A DNA stretch of 64,000 bases from Paragonimus westermani (lineage: Eukaryota > Platyhelminthes > Trematoda > Plagiorchiida > Troglotrematidae): positions 30,574 to 94,573 of the forward strand of contig QNGE01003075.1 of the NCBI GenBank assembly GCA_008508345.1, given 5' to 3'. Position numbers and translations under genes: made by a program. Under the pieces are notes generated by a model, which saw only the letters and a program-made list of their open reading frames with translations, did not search any database and was not told the origin of the DNA. Below, piece by piece: positions 24,571-60,249 of the stretch (its first letter is position 1; each line of letters begins with the position of its first letter).

Positions 24571-26406
24571 ATACCACGTGTCAGTAACTAAAGGTCAACG
24601 AGTAAGGTAGAAAGAAGGTTGGCAAGTAGCATAACTTACAATCATTAGCGCTCCCATCATGCGCCACTTCGAAAGTATCCCCAAGTTCGATCACAGTCCA
24701 TTGGTATAGCACCGGGTACGTCTAAACAACCTAACTTCAGCGTTTGAACATATCACCAGAAGCCAAACGACTTAAATCAAAGACTATATAATATTTGTTG
24801 CAAGATTACCACTGCAGGCCGTATAGATAGACACATGATCGTACCACAAAAACAAGCATAGAATCTATGCACGAATTTGGGAAATCGACGCGCCCGAAGG
24901 CAGCCGAAAATGCGAACTGAGGGGATTTGGAAAAAGTACATTCGTTTGCGTGTGTGCACACGCAAATTACCTCAGGGACAATAACTTTGATTGATAACCC
25001 TCCGATTGCATGGACAAGTGCGTGATTCACTAGCGTGGCGACAACCAGGACGATGAAGACGACAACAACAACAAAACAACATTTCCCCGTGTCATGATGT
25101 AAGCGTAATAGGTCAAAACAGAATCAAATCACAAATGCGTGTGGAAAATCCAAAAAAAGAGCCTGGCACAAGTCAGGGGTTGCAGAGAATAAAGTCAGAT
25201 CCATCTCCACACTGACTGTGGTCAGCGTAAAAATTCAACCCACAAAAAAACAAAAGTATGGCTATGATGACAAAGACTAGAATAACACAGAGCACAAGGT
25301 GTCATAGCGTAGAAAAAACGTGGCGTTGGAAATCCAGAGGTTAGAATAAATTCAAGTGTTTCGTATGTACAGTCAGAACCACAAAGGACAGGCAAAGATA
25401 AGAGAAAACGGCAGAAGGGCCATGAAATGCTGTAAACCAATGCACTAGGAGAAATTAATGTGCCAACCATAATCAATGAGATGACAGTGAGGAAATTATG
25501 CATTCAGAACAGAAGGAACTCCATGCGATAAATGTATGTGGCACGCATATGCACTAAGTAACCACAGCTTAAAATGGAACAGAACGGGTGAGTTGAAACT
25601 CATCTTCAGACAAACCCTAAAAATATGCCAATAGATTAATCAAGTCAAGATCACTTAAGTAACTGAAAGGTTGTCAGAAGACAGTTCAAAAATTACATTC
25701 AAATAAGATGAGAAAGTGCATAAATGCAAACAAGAAGGGGAATAAACAGACAAATGCCATGATTTCCCGATGACATAAAAAATAACTTCTCAGAGAAAAA
25801 ATAAAACATGCAAATAAACCACAGTGCGCCTTTGCCTGGAAGAAAGCCTCATGGCCGATTCGTCGGTAACTGCTGCGGCTGTAATGCAGTAAAGAAGATT
25901 CTAGTGGGTGATGGCTTGAACTTGGGATTGACTGGAGCATTTAAAGCAGTAAAATCAAAAGGCTTAATCAAATAGAGACCAGTAAGGGCCATAAAAATGA
26001 ATAGAAGCACATTTACGTCGACGTTCACAAACAGAGATGTCGATGTAGCTCAGAGGAGAGGAACACGCATCGATCGAATCACAGGAGATTACACTGACGT
26101 GTGGTCACGATGAGTGGATGGAATCCGAGAGGCCATGTTGATTCTGAGATGAGAAACATATACACACGCAACTAAGGGAATGAGACGGGATTTGGTATTG
26201 ACAACGGCGGTGCAGCATCGGACGGAACAGATAATGAATGCACAAGATCGGCCGGATATTTCACATCCCCCGGATGAATTCGTCGAGTCTCCCAAGTGAG
26301 CAACACAAATGACCATGTTGCGTTAAGACGACCGGTCAGTAAAAGCGAAAACACACACGGAGAGCCCTACGCAAACTCAGCTGATTTACATGTCCAACCA
26401 AAATAC
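24571..26406. other. 3' flank of the PKC gene; no other gene seen
   Basis: Short frames only. No clear minus-strand AATAAA was found in the first few hundred bases beyond the PKC stop, so the 3' UTR end is unknown. Confidence 0.5.
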
Positions 26407-48577
<22,171 letters not shown>

Positions 48578-49314
48578 GACGGCTGGTCAGCCCTGGAGCT
48601 AAGCCTACAAGTGTAAGACAGACATAATATCGAGCCAAACAAACCGCGCACTGCAATAATAACACAGTTAATATAGTAAGCAAGGGAGTGTCAGATAACT
48701 GGACGTCTATCAAAGATTAAAGCCCAGAAATATTCGGCAAATTAATAATACGAAAAATTTCGCATACTTAAGCTTCCACATAAGATACCGTAAGGCGTAG
48801 CTACTACACGTTCACTTGAGCTGGATTCTGCCACGCCGCCTAAATATAGAGAAGGCAGTTGGGACAACTGAGCTTGAACAAACCACTGAATGATAGGCAG
48901 CCAGAGACCGTTGCCACTGAGTTACAAACACTAGGTCGAATCCAAAAATAACCACGGCCAACTCATGATGATGGAACTACATTTTTAACGGAGTCGTAGC
49001 AAAGTCAGCACTGTTATTAGTCCTGACAGAAATGCATGAAACTACAAGCTAGCAGTCAATACGGATGTACGTAAAAGGAAGATCTGCCAACCGTACGGAT
49101 GGAAATAAATTGACAGAGGCTATGTACCGCGGCGTTTCCACTCGGCAATGTGGGTGTTTCCGAAGTCTCAAGCGACATCTTGCAACTTCCCTCAGCAGGA
49201 TGATTAACGCTCTCTCGGTTCGGCACGACATCAGCTTATGACCGGATTGCGACTTTTTGCAGTCATCAGGAGTCGAAGTGGATAGAGAGTGATGCGACAG
49301 ACGCCTGTCTGTAT
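48578..49314. other. upstream flank of the PKC start
   Basis: Would contain the 5' UTR or an upstream exon and possibly the promoter. No TATA box or splice-leader acceptor can be assigned with confidence. Confidence 0.4.
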
Positions 49315-49378
49315 TAGGAGAATGTAACCCAGCTACCGTAGATTGTACATGTTACCATTAGGCCACTGAGCCTGGAAC
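49315..49378 (-). mobile_element. tRNA-like SINE head
   Basis: On the minus strand TGGCCTAATGG (49365-49355) resembles an A box and GGTTACATTCTCC (49329-49317) a degraded B box. The spacing is about 25 nt. A full cloverleaf does not form, so a SINE head or tRNA pseudogene is more likely than a working tRNA. Confidence 0.4.
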
Positions 49379-49709
49379 TAAAAATGTCCTAAATACGTGT
49401 TTTCCTTTTCTGTAATGAAAAACTTTCTTCCAGAAAGTCCCATCATTGTTACACAGAACGGTGGGGCGAGCCACAGTGCCGCTTGGTCAGATGTGTAACA
49501 AGCTATGAATGATTGCGATCGTAGTAAATGCAATTCTGAATGGTGTTGGAATAGTAGATACCGAGATGCGCTCGGATCGAGCATATATGACCAGATGAGT
49601 GAGTCAGTCGGGACAGCGATAGCGAGGAGACAAAGGTCTGTTTGAACATAGCTGATATTTAATAGAATAGCACTACATACAAATATGACATAATCTAGCA
49701 GAGTTAGTG

Positions 49710-49730
49710 ACCGCGAGCTGTGCTCGCGGT
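49710..49730. repeat. short GC-rich perfect hairpin
   Basis: A 9-bp stem (A plus CCGCGAGC with GCTCGCGG plus T) around a 3-nt TGT loop. It stands out against AT-rich flanks. Confidence 0.7.
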
Positions 49731-52094
49731 GACTAGAAAGTGTGGTTTAATGAAGACACTAAACACAAGTGCGACATATAACACTGAGACTGATCCCTTA
49801 CGTCAGCAAACTGATCATTGAAAGATCTGATGTTCTGTCCCAGATAACAACCACATTCACCAAACTACAACAAAAATTCAACCCGATGAAAACGATCGTA
49901 ACGTCGTACATGGATGAACTCAAGTAATTTCCCAGGTTTGAAGTACGTGAGTTCAAACACCATTTCCCCTGCTTATGTCGCTTTTAAGGTGAGTATATTT
50001 TATACTCTAGCAACCTGATTGACCCTGCACGAAACTGACCGACCGCTCTTCATTCACCCGGACTAATAAGTAAAAACCAATACCACACTTCCGGTGTGTT
50101 TGACTATACATGTCAATCTAACGGCTATATCCTGTAGGGGTCCAGGCAAATCACTTCTTTGACATGTCACATCTGGCAGGTTAGTATGATTCGACTTTAA
50201 TAATCTTTCACCTCACAATTCGAGGGAGAACGTGAACCATAAAAGCACCTGTTCGTTCTATCAGTACCCGATGTACAACTTGACAGTCAATGCTCAGCAC
50301 GATTCCAGCTCTATCAGCAACGATAGTGTCGGTACCGACAAGTATTACTTTGTGTATTATTTGACATGGTTCTCGACTATTAGCACAAACCTAGCAAACA
50401 TGGGTTTTGTTGTGTAATCGGTCCCACACAGTTCTCAACGGCCTAGAAACAAACATGAGTAAATCTTTAAGCTTCATATTGCTTGAAACATTCTACAAAT
50501 AACAGTTCTGGACAAAGTCTCGTATAAATTCAAAACACATCTCTCCTCTCGACCGTGCGTGATTCCCCGCAACAGTCTACAAGAATTCAAATAAGTTTGA
50601 CATTTTCCATACGATTCTATTATATAAGCACATTCGTTTGATAGGCTTTCTTTTACCACAGCTCGAGTAAATAGTAATTGTCAATTTAAGTCAACACTAT
50701 TAACATAACTTAGACCATGACTGAAACAGGCCTCCAGCGGAATGGTGCAATAGGGTTTCCGTATTCTTAGTCGACATAGGTAGTGCAGTTTGGTTGCGTA
50801 ATTTATCAAATATCTGGGCTTCATCATTGATCGCAGTGATCGTCATTTGGGCCCTAGCAACACACAGACAGTTGTTGGCATGCCACGATCATCCGATTTG
50901 TCAACTCAGCGTTCCTTCTTTGGGTCAGCCGGTCACCAAGATGTGTTCTTGTTCGCTACGCCTAAACACCGACGACAGATGAAATACCTGGAATTAGGGC
51001 CTACAATACATATATACATATATATGTATATATCAACGTGCATTCGAAAAGGTGGTCAAGTAACAGATCCGGCAATCGGCCGCTATGGGTTGATACCAAT
51101 TTCTAAATAGTGATGGCATCGGATGCGCCAAATTACGGAATTCAGGCCGACAGCTAGCACCCCTATCCAGATAGCTGCTGCAAGAAGGTTGCCCATGTGA
51201 TCAGCTCCACAATGTTAGCAGGGAAAACCTACGATCAAGATAGGAAGCCCTTCCCATCACCTCAGCTGTCAAATGAATTCACGGGTGCCCTACAGTTGTC
51301 ATTTCAATTTTCTATTTGAGCACAATTCACTAATCAATCTCTGAATCAAATAGCATCCTGGCTAATACTACAAACTACACACACAAGTGACGCCAACCGA
51401 CCAAAACTTCGTATTCCTTCGCCTGGGTGGATTGCAAACGCAAGAGCCAGAATGACCGTAGATGTCAAACGAAGCCAAGGTTCATAAAACCTTCTCAGAA
51501 CCCGCCCTGGCGTTCCCAGTCACCACCCTAGTGATTGCAGACGCAATACATCAGAATCAAACTTCAGGTGGTGTTATAAAGCAGTATAAGCAGGTACGGT
51601 GATGGACTATTGGGCAATCCGGCACGATTCTACAGGAGTGGCGTTGCATCATTAACTCTTAATGGCTGCAGGCTCACCAGAAAGCGACTCGTCATTTCAA
51701 CGGAACTTCAGCCGAAATTGAGCTGTCAATCCCATATCGTGTATCCGAATGAACGCATTGACCAACAGCTACACCCACTGACCAACAATGACCGGACAAC
51801 CAGAACGACTGCACGATCCAGTCAGAGGCGTGTTTGGTCGAGTAAAGAACACTGAAAGTGTAGCTCTGTTCGTGACTCACTCTGACAACTCCGTAAACCA
51901 GAGGGGATTCGCTTGGCCCACTTCATGCACAAACCATCCTGATTGCGGCTAATGCTTATAAGAGATGGTCAGAAGTAGTCTAGATGCAAACCACCATTAT
52001 AGGGGCGACAATCCATCCAACTCGGGTGTCCGGAAATCCTCCTCTGTGAGAACGGCACACAATTCGTATCATCAACATCATCACCAAAACAGCN
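49731..52094. other. no supported gene
   Basis: Only short frames. An AT dinucleotide stretch lies at about 51007-51037. The N at 52094 marks the edge of the adjacent LINE copy. Confidence 0.45.
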
Positions 52095-52690
52095 GAGCGT
52101 TCCGGAATACGCGCCGGCGAACTGCCACATTGCTCACGCGGTCAGCCCACTTGATGTGGGCCAAGTGGCGGAGACAACGATGGTCAAACACAGCAAGCCT
52201 GTTGATATCTTCACTGTGAACGGGCCACGTTTCAGAACCGTACAGCAAAATGGAACGCACACAGGCATTATAGACCCTTCCTTTCAGCGACAACCGAACG
52301 TATTTTCGACGCCACAGATGACGCAGTTTGGAAAAGGCAACTCGTGCCTTTGCTATCCTCGCTGATATCTCATCAGCAATACTACAGGCTGACGAGGTAG
52401 TACTACCCAAGTATGTGAAGCTGTCCACAGTCTCAAGCGGATTACCTGCAGTAAAGAAAGTGGGGGTGGAAATGCCCCAGTCTTGAAGCAACACTTTGCA
52501 CTTTGAAGGTGCGAAGCGCATTCCATACAAACCAGCCCGGTCACTCACCTTGTTCAGCGTGGTCTGCATGTCTTCGGCAGAGTGGCTAAGTAAGACAATG
52601 TCGTCCGCGTACTCCAGTGGGGGCTGTGTAACGGCTGCAAACATGGTCGCTGAGGGCACAGGACGTGAAACATCACCAGGTACTCGACCA
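52095..52690 (-). pseudogene. LINE RT fragment with intact YADD
   Basis: The minus strand is open for about 190 codons. It reads LEYADDIVLLSHSAEDM, LNKVSDRAGLYGMRFAPSKC, SFTYLGSTTSSACSIADEIS, KLRHLWRRKYVRLSLKGR, SEDINRLAVFDHRCLRHLAH and RRRVFRNA, then stops at the N at 52094. It is the best-preserved RT segment in the window and the only one with the canonical YADD. It covers palm through thumb; the rest is missing. Confidence 0.85.
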
Positions 52691-52724
52691 CCGATGTCCT
52701 CAGTCGACCTCTCGCATTAAGTGA

Positions 52725-53350
52725 CATCACCGAAGAGGTTAGGAAGCGGGTATTTGGTAGTGATTATCAAACGTGCTCCTGAGTTCATTCCATACATTTG
52801 GACAGAAATGCCATGTTCATAGGATGCCAGTTGGTCGTCTGCCACACCACGTACTCTTTGCCGACGCTGCGGCCGACTGGCGTAAAGTGTGAAATGGACA
52901 GATGATGACTTGGCGTAGGGAAGTGGAATCGTTCACCAAGTAGTTAGCCATTGTAGGTCAGATTCGTCTTCGCGGTCGAGGCATTCGCGACTCACGGAGT
53001 CAGTGGCTGACGAACTTAGATGAGATGGTGGTTAATCGGGTTCACTGGCGTGAATATTCGCGTTGTCTGACCGTGCTACGTGTGAGGGAAGTTCACTTAC
53101 TGTCACTAGATAGTGAAGGGCGTAAAGAATTTGTCTTTCTGGTGTCACCTTGCTTTCACCTACAGATCTGTTGTATTTTTGCAAGTTGTACAATCTTGAT
53201 ATTGAGTGTGTGAATACGAACGTACTTATTTTTAATAGATAGCTTCATCCGTTTTTCTTTCTCTTAGCTCAGGCAAGGCTTTTTTCTTTGTGGTTGTGTG
53301 GCAGTTAATCGTCAGCGCAAATCACCCATTTACTACCGTCTGTGATGGTG
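52725..53350 (+). pseudogene. LINE 3' end (same family as 17.3-19.4 kb)
   Basis: The plus strand holds a broken C-terminal RT region (GRLA*SVKW-type at about 52870) and a 3' UTR closely matching 18930-19385, including the ACACTTTACGCCAGTCGGCC block in reverse complement. Many stops. Confidence 0.7.
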
Positions 53351-55840
53351 GTACCAATGTGTGATCATCCAACATATATCGCGTCCATAATTACTTTCAC
53401 GGACAACCATCACGTGGCTTGCTGCTTGGACTAGGCGGGTGTGCTCACCGATAGTGGTGCAGGTAAACCCACGAATTTATTCATCCGATCGACGCCGTCA
53501 AGCCGATTCTGGACCATCCAAAACAGCTTCCGAAATACGGAAAAATTTTGGACTCGAATAAGATTTCACACGCTCGTGTCGGATTCAGAACACATGCATG
53601 GAAAGGAATAGGTCATATCCAACATGAGGGTGCTTAATATACGTCCGGTTTGAACGACTGGTTGAACAATAACGAACCCGTTGCGTGGTATTTCATTGAC
53701 TGCCACTTACGTTAACTAATTTGTACCGAGTGTAGTGGGAGGGGATCCAATATAAACACATCACTCTTAGTCACATGGTTTCGCATAGCCTGCAAAATAC
53801 CGCGAGACAATTTCGCGTGCGAACTCAACATCGGTTAGGTTAGCAGGTAGTATGAGTAGCGTTCAAGGCGCTCCTTCTGAAATATCGATTTTCATAGCTG
53901 ATCATCGGGTAACTCTGTCAAACGCCATAAGTCCAAAACACTTGAAACAACTGCAACTAAATGTGCTCGCTGCGCCCAGATTGGCGTACTTCACCAGAAC
54001 TCTTTAAGAACAGAGATAACCGGAAACAGTATGGTGGACAAGTAAAATAAACAACCTTCTTGGTTAAATTTAATGCCGAGCTTAAACCATCTGGAAATAC
54101 AATCGAAACACCCTCAATCAAGTCAGAAAATCTTCATTTCTCCTCATAATTTATGCTCTCTGACTTAGCCGCAACGCAAAAAGGTTTGTAGCTAACTTAG
54201 ACGCGATTGAGACAGGACAGACATAGTTGGGCTGTGACACCATGCTCTAGCGCATCATTAAGATGATAACAACCGTTAATGTGTAAAAAAACAGGGCATC
54301 CCTTCGATTGTCGCTATGAAGACAACCAAATTGCCCATCCACGTGACCCAACTCTGATCACGTGAACACATTAGAATGAGGCTAACGTCCCAACGATGTC
54401 GTGATTCAGTACATGCCGTGGAACAATAATGTGCCATGTAATCAATGTATGCTAAAGTTGCCATTACAGTAAGATAGCGTACCTGCCCAAAGTATATTTA
54501 TCGACCCTGCGTTCTATCCGCGATTACATTCTGTCATTTTGTTCCTGGAAGTGCAGTACATCGGGATTCCTTAACCTCATGTGAACTCGTAGACCAGATT
54601 TTTTTTGTTATAGAAATAGACGCAGATCAGCTGTATGCACGTTCAATAGATTTTATAAACACAACAATACACTCCGATCCCTCGGTTGATGGAGTTAAGC
54701 TTCTCGAACTTAATCCGAAATGTGCCCATATCAGGTTTCGAAACGGACAGCGTAGCCGTGCCAATTAGATTCCTTTAACGGTAACGGAAGCCAGCGCACC
54801 TTACCGGAACAACCCTGAGCTACGGACTCACCAACACACAAATACACTTCCGGATAAGACGGAACATTCGAAGAACCTTCACATTTGACAACGGTACGTA
54901 TGACCGCAGTACATACGTGACAGAGGAGTGGATATCACAAGATGCGTTACTTCTGCTGCGCATTACCCTTTCAAAAACATCCAACTTAATGACAGAAGGA
55001 AACAGCGTTGCGAATCCTCTTGTACCAATAAGCTGCTGACATTGAACTTATCATTTCGGCGGACATCATACCCTTAGTCTTCTCACCCATACTCGTGTCG
55101 TGATCCAAGACATTCGTAACACCAGGTGACAACTTAGTTGTGCGGATCGCAGCTGATTACCTTCTTCAGATGTGTGAGGTCATTCGCGTAGCCTTGACTC
55201 ATTCAATACTAAAATTGTAAGAACCGAAGACAATAAATCAAAACTCCTCTTCGGGTGCGTTGCTTCAACCGTTTAGCGCCGAATATAGGGCGTTTGAAGA
55301 CGTTTCGAGTGCTATAGGAAGATTTCGCGCGAAACGTAGAGATACAACTGCCACCGACACGTTCTTCACTTGAAAACAAGAAAAAAGAACGTTGCCAAGT
55401 TCAGAGAATCTCATCTGTTTAAGATTGTAATTTCTGAGCCGTTGCGGTAGAATTAAATAGATGTGATATGCCATGAGGGTGACCGTCTCTAAGTTATTAA
55501 CCATACGTCTTTGTCGTTTCAACTGACGACAAAGTTTGCCAGACGAATGAAGTCAGTTTACGGGCAGCGCTATTCCCACCTACCTTATCGACCGTCTGTA
55601 TTACTCTGTGGCCTCTCGTTTATGACAATCCACTCGATTGGCAAACGAAAAACATGTCACGGTTCCTTCGAGACTCATTTACATTCCCTGCAAGCTGCTA
55701 TTGGTTGGAACCACCGGCACTACGCTTGCACAAACTTCCTCCACTCTACCATTTTCAACATCAAAGGTGGCAACACATCAGGGGTTTGTACTGCCATATA
55801 ACTACTCAAAGAAAAGTAATTCTCAAGAAGAAAAAAAGAA
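53351..55840. other. no supported gene
   Basis: Short frames without domains; no repeat recognised. Confidence 0.45.
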
Positions 55841-55985
55841 ACACTAAAAACAACCACGTCTACACTCAAACAGTCAGCATCAAGGTGACTGCACCTTGTA
55901 AGCAAACGATCAAGCTGTAAGTAAACGCAAAAAGCCATCGGCTTTTACTAAGCAGCGTCATTAATTGCACCTACTTCGCGGAAAA
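55841..55985. repeat. dispersed repeat, copy 2 of 3
   Basis: Weak similarity to 24342-24570 and 58949-59160 over the GTCTACACTCAAACAGTCAG region. Confidence 0.45.
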
Positions 55986-56039
55986 AGTGGCCAAACGACG
56001 GCAAAGCCCACGGCTTTGGGCTCGATCAGCCACCGGTAT

Positions 56040-56770
56040 ATCTAAAGTCTTCAAACACACGCCATATGAGTCGCAAGGGCCTGAGCCCAGGAGATGGGTT
56101 CGATCTGTGATGGCCATCATACGTCCACCAGTGCCATAAGCCAGCTGTCCGCGGTATCGGCAAATGTAATTAATATGATAGACGATTAGCTAACGTCCTT
56201 AGTAAATGGCCCAACCACCCAAGTTTGTGCCAAATGAAAGATCAAATAAAAGAATATGCGTGATATTCATTATCATGTGTTCGCCTTCCAATTTCTTCGT
56301 TTAGATATTTATATGTCCATCGAGCTCGATATTTAGGTTGCGAACGTTTCATCACAAAGCGAGGTGAAATCACCAGTGTGTAGGCGATGGTATCATCTCG
56401 CTTGGTGATGGAACAACTGCAACCTAGAAGTTAGGTTCGGCGAACATCCGAGTACCTAAATCACCAACCCAGCGAACAGCAACACCACCATTCCCGACAA
56501 TCAGAAACCCCTGGTTGCTTTATATATTAGCGACACCTGATGCCAGCGATCACACGCAGATATTCATGGTTAAATATCTGAGGGCGGTTTACGTCTTGCA
56601 CTCTAAGCGGCCAGTTCTTTTAGCCTCACACGCACAGTCCTTGAATCCTCGAAGAATACCTCGCCGTTGTCAAACATCTACTAGAGTAGCGAACAACACT
56701 CTAGCCTTAGATGTAAGAGTGTCTATTTCATTCCCTATATATCTGACGCTACTGATGTAAGCACACAAAG
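56040..56770 (-). pseudogene. degenerate LINE C-terminus and 3' UTR
   Basis: The minus strand shows WPLRVQDVNRPQIFNHEYLR (RT C-terminal SET-W...FDHRCLR motif) and a 3' region homologous to 59270-59460. Stops and frameshifts throughout. Confidence 0.65.
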
Positions 56771-57059
56771 TAAACGACAGCCATTTTCAGAACTGAGCCG
56801 CACTCGTGAATACTACTGTTCGGGCTGCCGTTGGTCTCGGCAAGAATCCACGAAGCAATGATGGTCAAGTGAAAGTGTACAAGACCGAAGGAAAAGTGAA
56901 AGAATGGACCGCTAGGAAGGAGAACATATCGTATACATGACACGAAAAGATCAAACGGCAAACGAGCGACAAACGTGTAACCAAGTGGCAACACGGGAAT
57001 TTCCACCAGCGGTAAGTATGGTCGCAAACCCCTCAACCGGGTATTTAGCACCTAACAAC

Positions 57060-58060
57060 ATCCACGCTCAGTGGAGTGGATAAGGCCCCATGGCCCGTGG
57101 CCATGTCCCTGTCACTCCACCTTGCGGTTTCTCCTGAGCGTTGGCTGCCAAACTGAGCGATGCGTAGTGTGACAGACGCTTCATCGGCGTCAACATAACT
57201 AGACAAGACTGCATTTTATCACATCGGTTAACAGTCTCCGAAATACGAGTCAACCGACTATCTCGTTGCCCACACGGTCAGGTCATTTGATACAGGTAAA
57301 CTGAAGGACACAACGGTGTTCGAACACAGACAGTCTACATACATCTCCCGCACTAATGGACCAAGTCACTGACTCATGAGACAATACTGAGCATATACAT
57401 GTATTGTAAGCTCTGCCTTCAGCCGACAAAACGAACGTCCTTCAGATGCCACAAAGCAATGAAGGCTTGCGAATGCACCAAGTGATTTTGATATCTTTGT
57501 GGACATCCTGCAGCAATATTACAAGCCGAAATGAAACCACTCAAGTCTCCAGTGGCCTGCCTACAATAACCAAAACAGATTCGACAACCTGTACGACGTC
57601 GTTATTTGGTATTAAGTCCGCGTAATCGCAGCAATAGGGAGAAAAAACTACATTTTAAGAATGCAAAGCGCATTCTGAAATAATCAGCAGAACGCGGAGT
57701 GGCGTCTGTGGTGCCTGGAAATTGTCAAGCACTGTCATCGATATAATCAAGATCAGTCAGGTTTTCACCATGTAGACGCCAGCATCGTTTGACTGCCGAC
57801 ACACTTCTACTATTTCCTCAGTGGTAAAATTTAAAGTAAGGGCGAAAGTGGCCACCTTCAACGTACGTCGCGCTCGGTGATGAAACTGGCAAAAAGTCCA
57901 CTGTAGACCTTAATCTGAGTTGACAAACAGGAGTGAGGTGCGACTGCGTTAAAGGATTCCAAAAGTGCAGACTGAATCGAGCGGACCTTTGCAATCGAGA
58001 GAAACGACAAATGCTGAAAGGAGGTAAGTGTGACGATGCTCACCAATTTGAAGAGGGAAG
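57060..58060 (-). pseudogene. degenerate LINE RT with YIDD
   Basis: The minus strand reads SIAKVRSIQSALLESFNAV (fingers), LTDLDYIDDSA (catalytic motif YIDD), and RLSHYASLSLAANAQEKPQG near the 3' end (the LPHR...W...GG C-terminal motif). Frameshifted and stopped many times. Confidence 0.7.
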
Positions 58061-58124
58061 ATTTGATCAACATATCCTCACTAATTTCACCTACCTTTGA
58101 AATACCCCTCCTGGTCTAACAGCC

Positions 58125-58245
58125 CTTCAAAACCGAGGTGCTCGACTGTGTTAAGGAGAAGAAACGTAAAGTAACTGGTCCAGACGATCTCATACCGGCG
58201 CCGTTCAAAGAAAAGGGATGTATTAAGGGCATTAGTAGTTCCAGT
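58125..58245 (+). pseudogene. LINE RT entry fragment
   Basis: TEVLDCVKEKKRKVTGPDD then LIPAPFKEKG, the RT entry motif (K...APGPDD..P.LFK.GG). The fragment ends abruptly and the next LINE piece begins upstream of RT, so two copies are joined. Confidence 0.65.
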
Positions 58246-58329
58246 GGAATCTTACGCGAGAGTATCGCTGACCAAGATACACGGTCACGTCCGACAGTGC
58301 TCGAAACCAGCGCTTTGGATGGTCGCACA

Positions 58330-58860
58330 CTCGACATGGTGAGCGGCACCTCCCAACATTATCCGGTGGTGGACCCCGGAGAAACTCCTGGAGCTGTTGG
58401 ATGCCAGTAAAAACATTCCTCCTGGAAGTTCACATGAGGGATATCCATAAGAAGCTGATCCGTGAAAAAAGTGCCCGTCGATAGCTTTGGTTCATGTAGA
58501 AAGATGAGAAAAACCAAAACCGCATTCGCTTTAAGGAAAACATTGGTATACTATTCAAGCTTATCCGTGTTACTGGTTTAAGGAGACCGTCTGTCAGTGC
58601 AACCATCAGCGAGGTAGATGGCATACTCATCCACATTGAGTCCAGAAGATTAGAGCGTTGGGGGGGACGCTTTAAGTGTCAGCTTGGCTGGATTCCCGCT
58701 TATAATGTGTTGCAACTACAAACTTGTGATGTAGCATCCTGGTCGGTGGATCTAGAACTATTCACTAAGACTGGGGTTCGCAATTGCATTTCGGCTCTCA
58801 TGTGATAGGGCAGCTGGTCCAGATCATATCGTGGCCTACTGACAGCTGAAAAAAATAGCA
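58330..58860 (+). pseudogene. LINE linker-to-RT fragment
   Basis: The plus strand shows RWWTPEKLLELLDASKNIPP, FKLIRVTGLRRPSVSATISE, RRLERWGGRFKCQLGW, and VDLELFTKTGVRNCISALM, which matches 17363-17420. It is the region between endonuclease and RT plus RT entry, with a stop after ISALM. Confidence 0.75.
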
Positions 58861-58948
58861 AGCTGGACAGACAGTGATCTTGTCACTAAGTGAAAAGACT
58901 TTCATCGCTACATCCAGTTCTCATAATTATCATCAACATAGACAACAA

Positions 58949-59160
58949 CACATCAGTGGTTCACAATGAGCCTTAATTGCCACACAACCCTGTGTAGGAG
59001 GAGAGAAGAAAAATGGGGACGGGAAGGCACCTAACTACTAAAAAATGGCTACGTCTATACTCAAGCATTCAACATCAAGTTGCCTACACATTGCAAACAA
59101 ACAGCCAAGCTGAAAGTGAAAGTAAGGCATCATCAGCAAGACAGCTTTCTTACGGCATTC
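58949..59160. repeat. dispersed repeat, copy 3 of 3
   Basis: Matches 24342-24570; it ends with CATCATCAGCAAGACAGCT at 59129-59147. Confidence 0.6.
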
Positions 59161-59199
59161 ACTCCCCCATGTCATCAAATTTACTCACTTCATAGACAA

Positions 59200-60249
59200 C
59201 TCGGAAAAACAACGACAATATTCACGCCACTGAACTCGATTAGCCGCCATCTCGGCTGACTTCTCCACCCACCGACTTTGGGATTCGCGAGGGCCCCAGG
59301 CCGGGATACGAATCCAATCTACACTGGCCAAGCCCCGTGAACAAACCCATTTCTCTGTCAGCTCATCATCTGTCCATCTCGCACCTTGCGCCAGTCGGCC
59401 GCAGCGTCCACAAAGAGTGCTCGATGTGGCAGACGACTAGCTGGCATCCTTAATACATGACAACCATCTAAGTCGGTGAAAATGTAAGGTGTGAAGCGAA
59501 GAACTCGTTTGACAATCAGTATCAAACACCCGTTTCCTAACCTCCTCGTTGCTTACTCGATGCCATCCGATGCGATAAATCGAACGCAGACATCGGTGGT
59601 CAAATACCTGAAGATGGTTCACATCTCTTGCCCTGAGCGACCATGTTTTACAGCCGTAAAGTTGTAAAGCCCGCACTGTTGCCTTATACTCACGATCTTT
59701 GAGCATCAGAAAGATGCCCCCTTATCGCCAGAGGTGCCCCCAGAGTGGCGAACACTGTTCTAGCCTCAAAAATACGCGACTCTATTTCATTGCCTACATT
59801 TCCGCTGCTACTGATGCAGCTTCTGAGGTACAGAAACCCGTCAATAACCTCCATGACTTTATTATCTAACATTATATCTACATAGTAACAGGGATTCTGC
59901 AGAGGCACTTTGCATTCTGAGGCTACAAGGCGCATTCCGAAGTATTCGGCAGAACGTGAAATAACGTCCAGCATTGTTTGTGCTGCTTGAAATTTGAAAA
60001 ACAGCAACACATTATCGCCAACACAATCAAAATCAGTCAGTCTTCCACTAGGTAGGATTTCCATGCCGGGATCTTGTTATTGTCACAGACAGTTCTCCAT
60101 TATATCTTCTTTCATAAAATTAAACAAAAATGATGAAAGTGGACAGGCTTGACGCACGCCGTTCATGGTGCTGAAACTGTCAGACATTTTACCGTGCACC
60201 CAAACTTGCGCTGAATTATGCTCATATAATTCTTCGGTACACCTCTACC
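59200..60249 (-). pseudogene. degenerate LINE, RT to 3' end
   Basis: The minus strand reads LTDFDCVGDNVLLF, AAQTMLDVISRSAEYFGMRL, EVIDGFLYLRSCISSSGNVG, ARDVNHLQVFDHRCLRSIYR, then a 3' UTR. It is the same family as 17343-19395 and shares its FDC-GDN change at the catalytic motif, suggesting the two derive from an already defective or atypical source. It continues upstream into the 730-bp duplicate. Confidence 0.8.
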
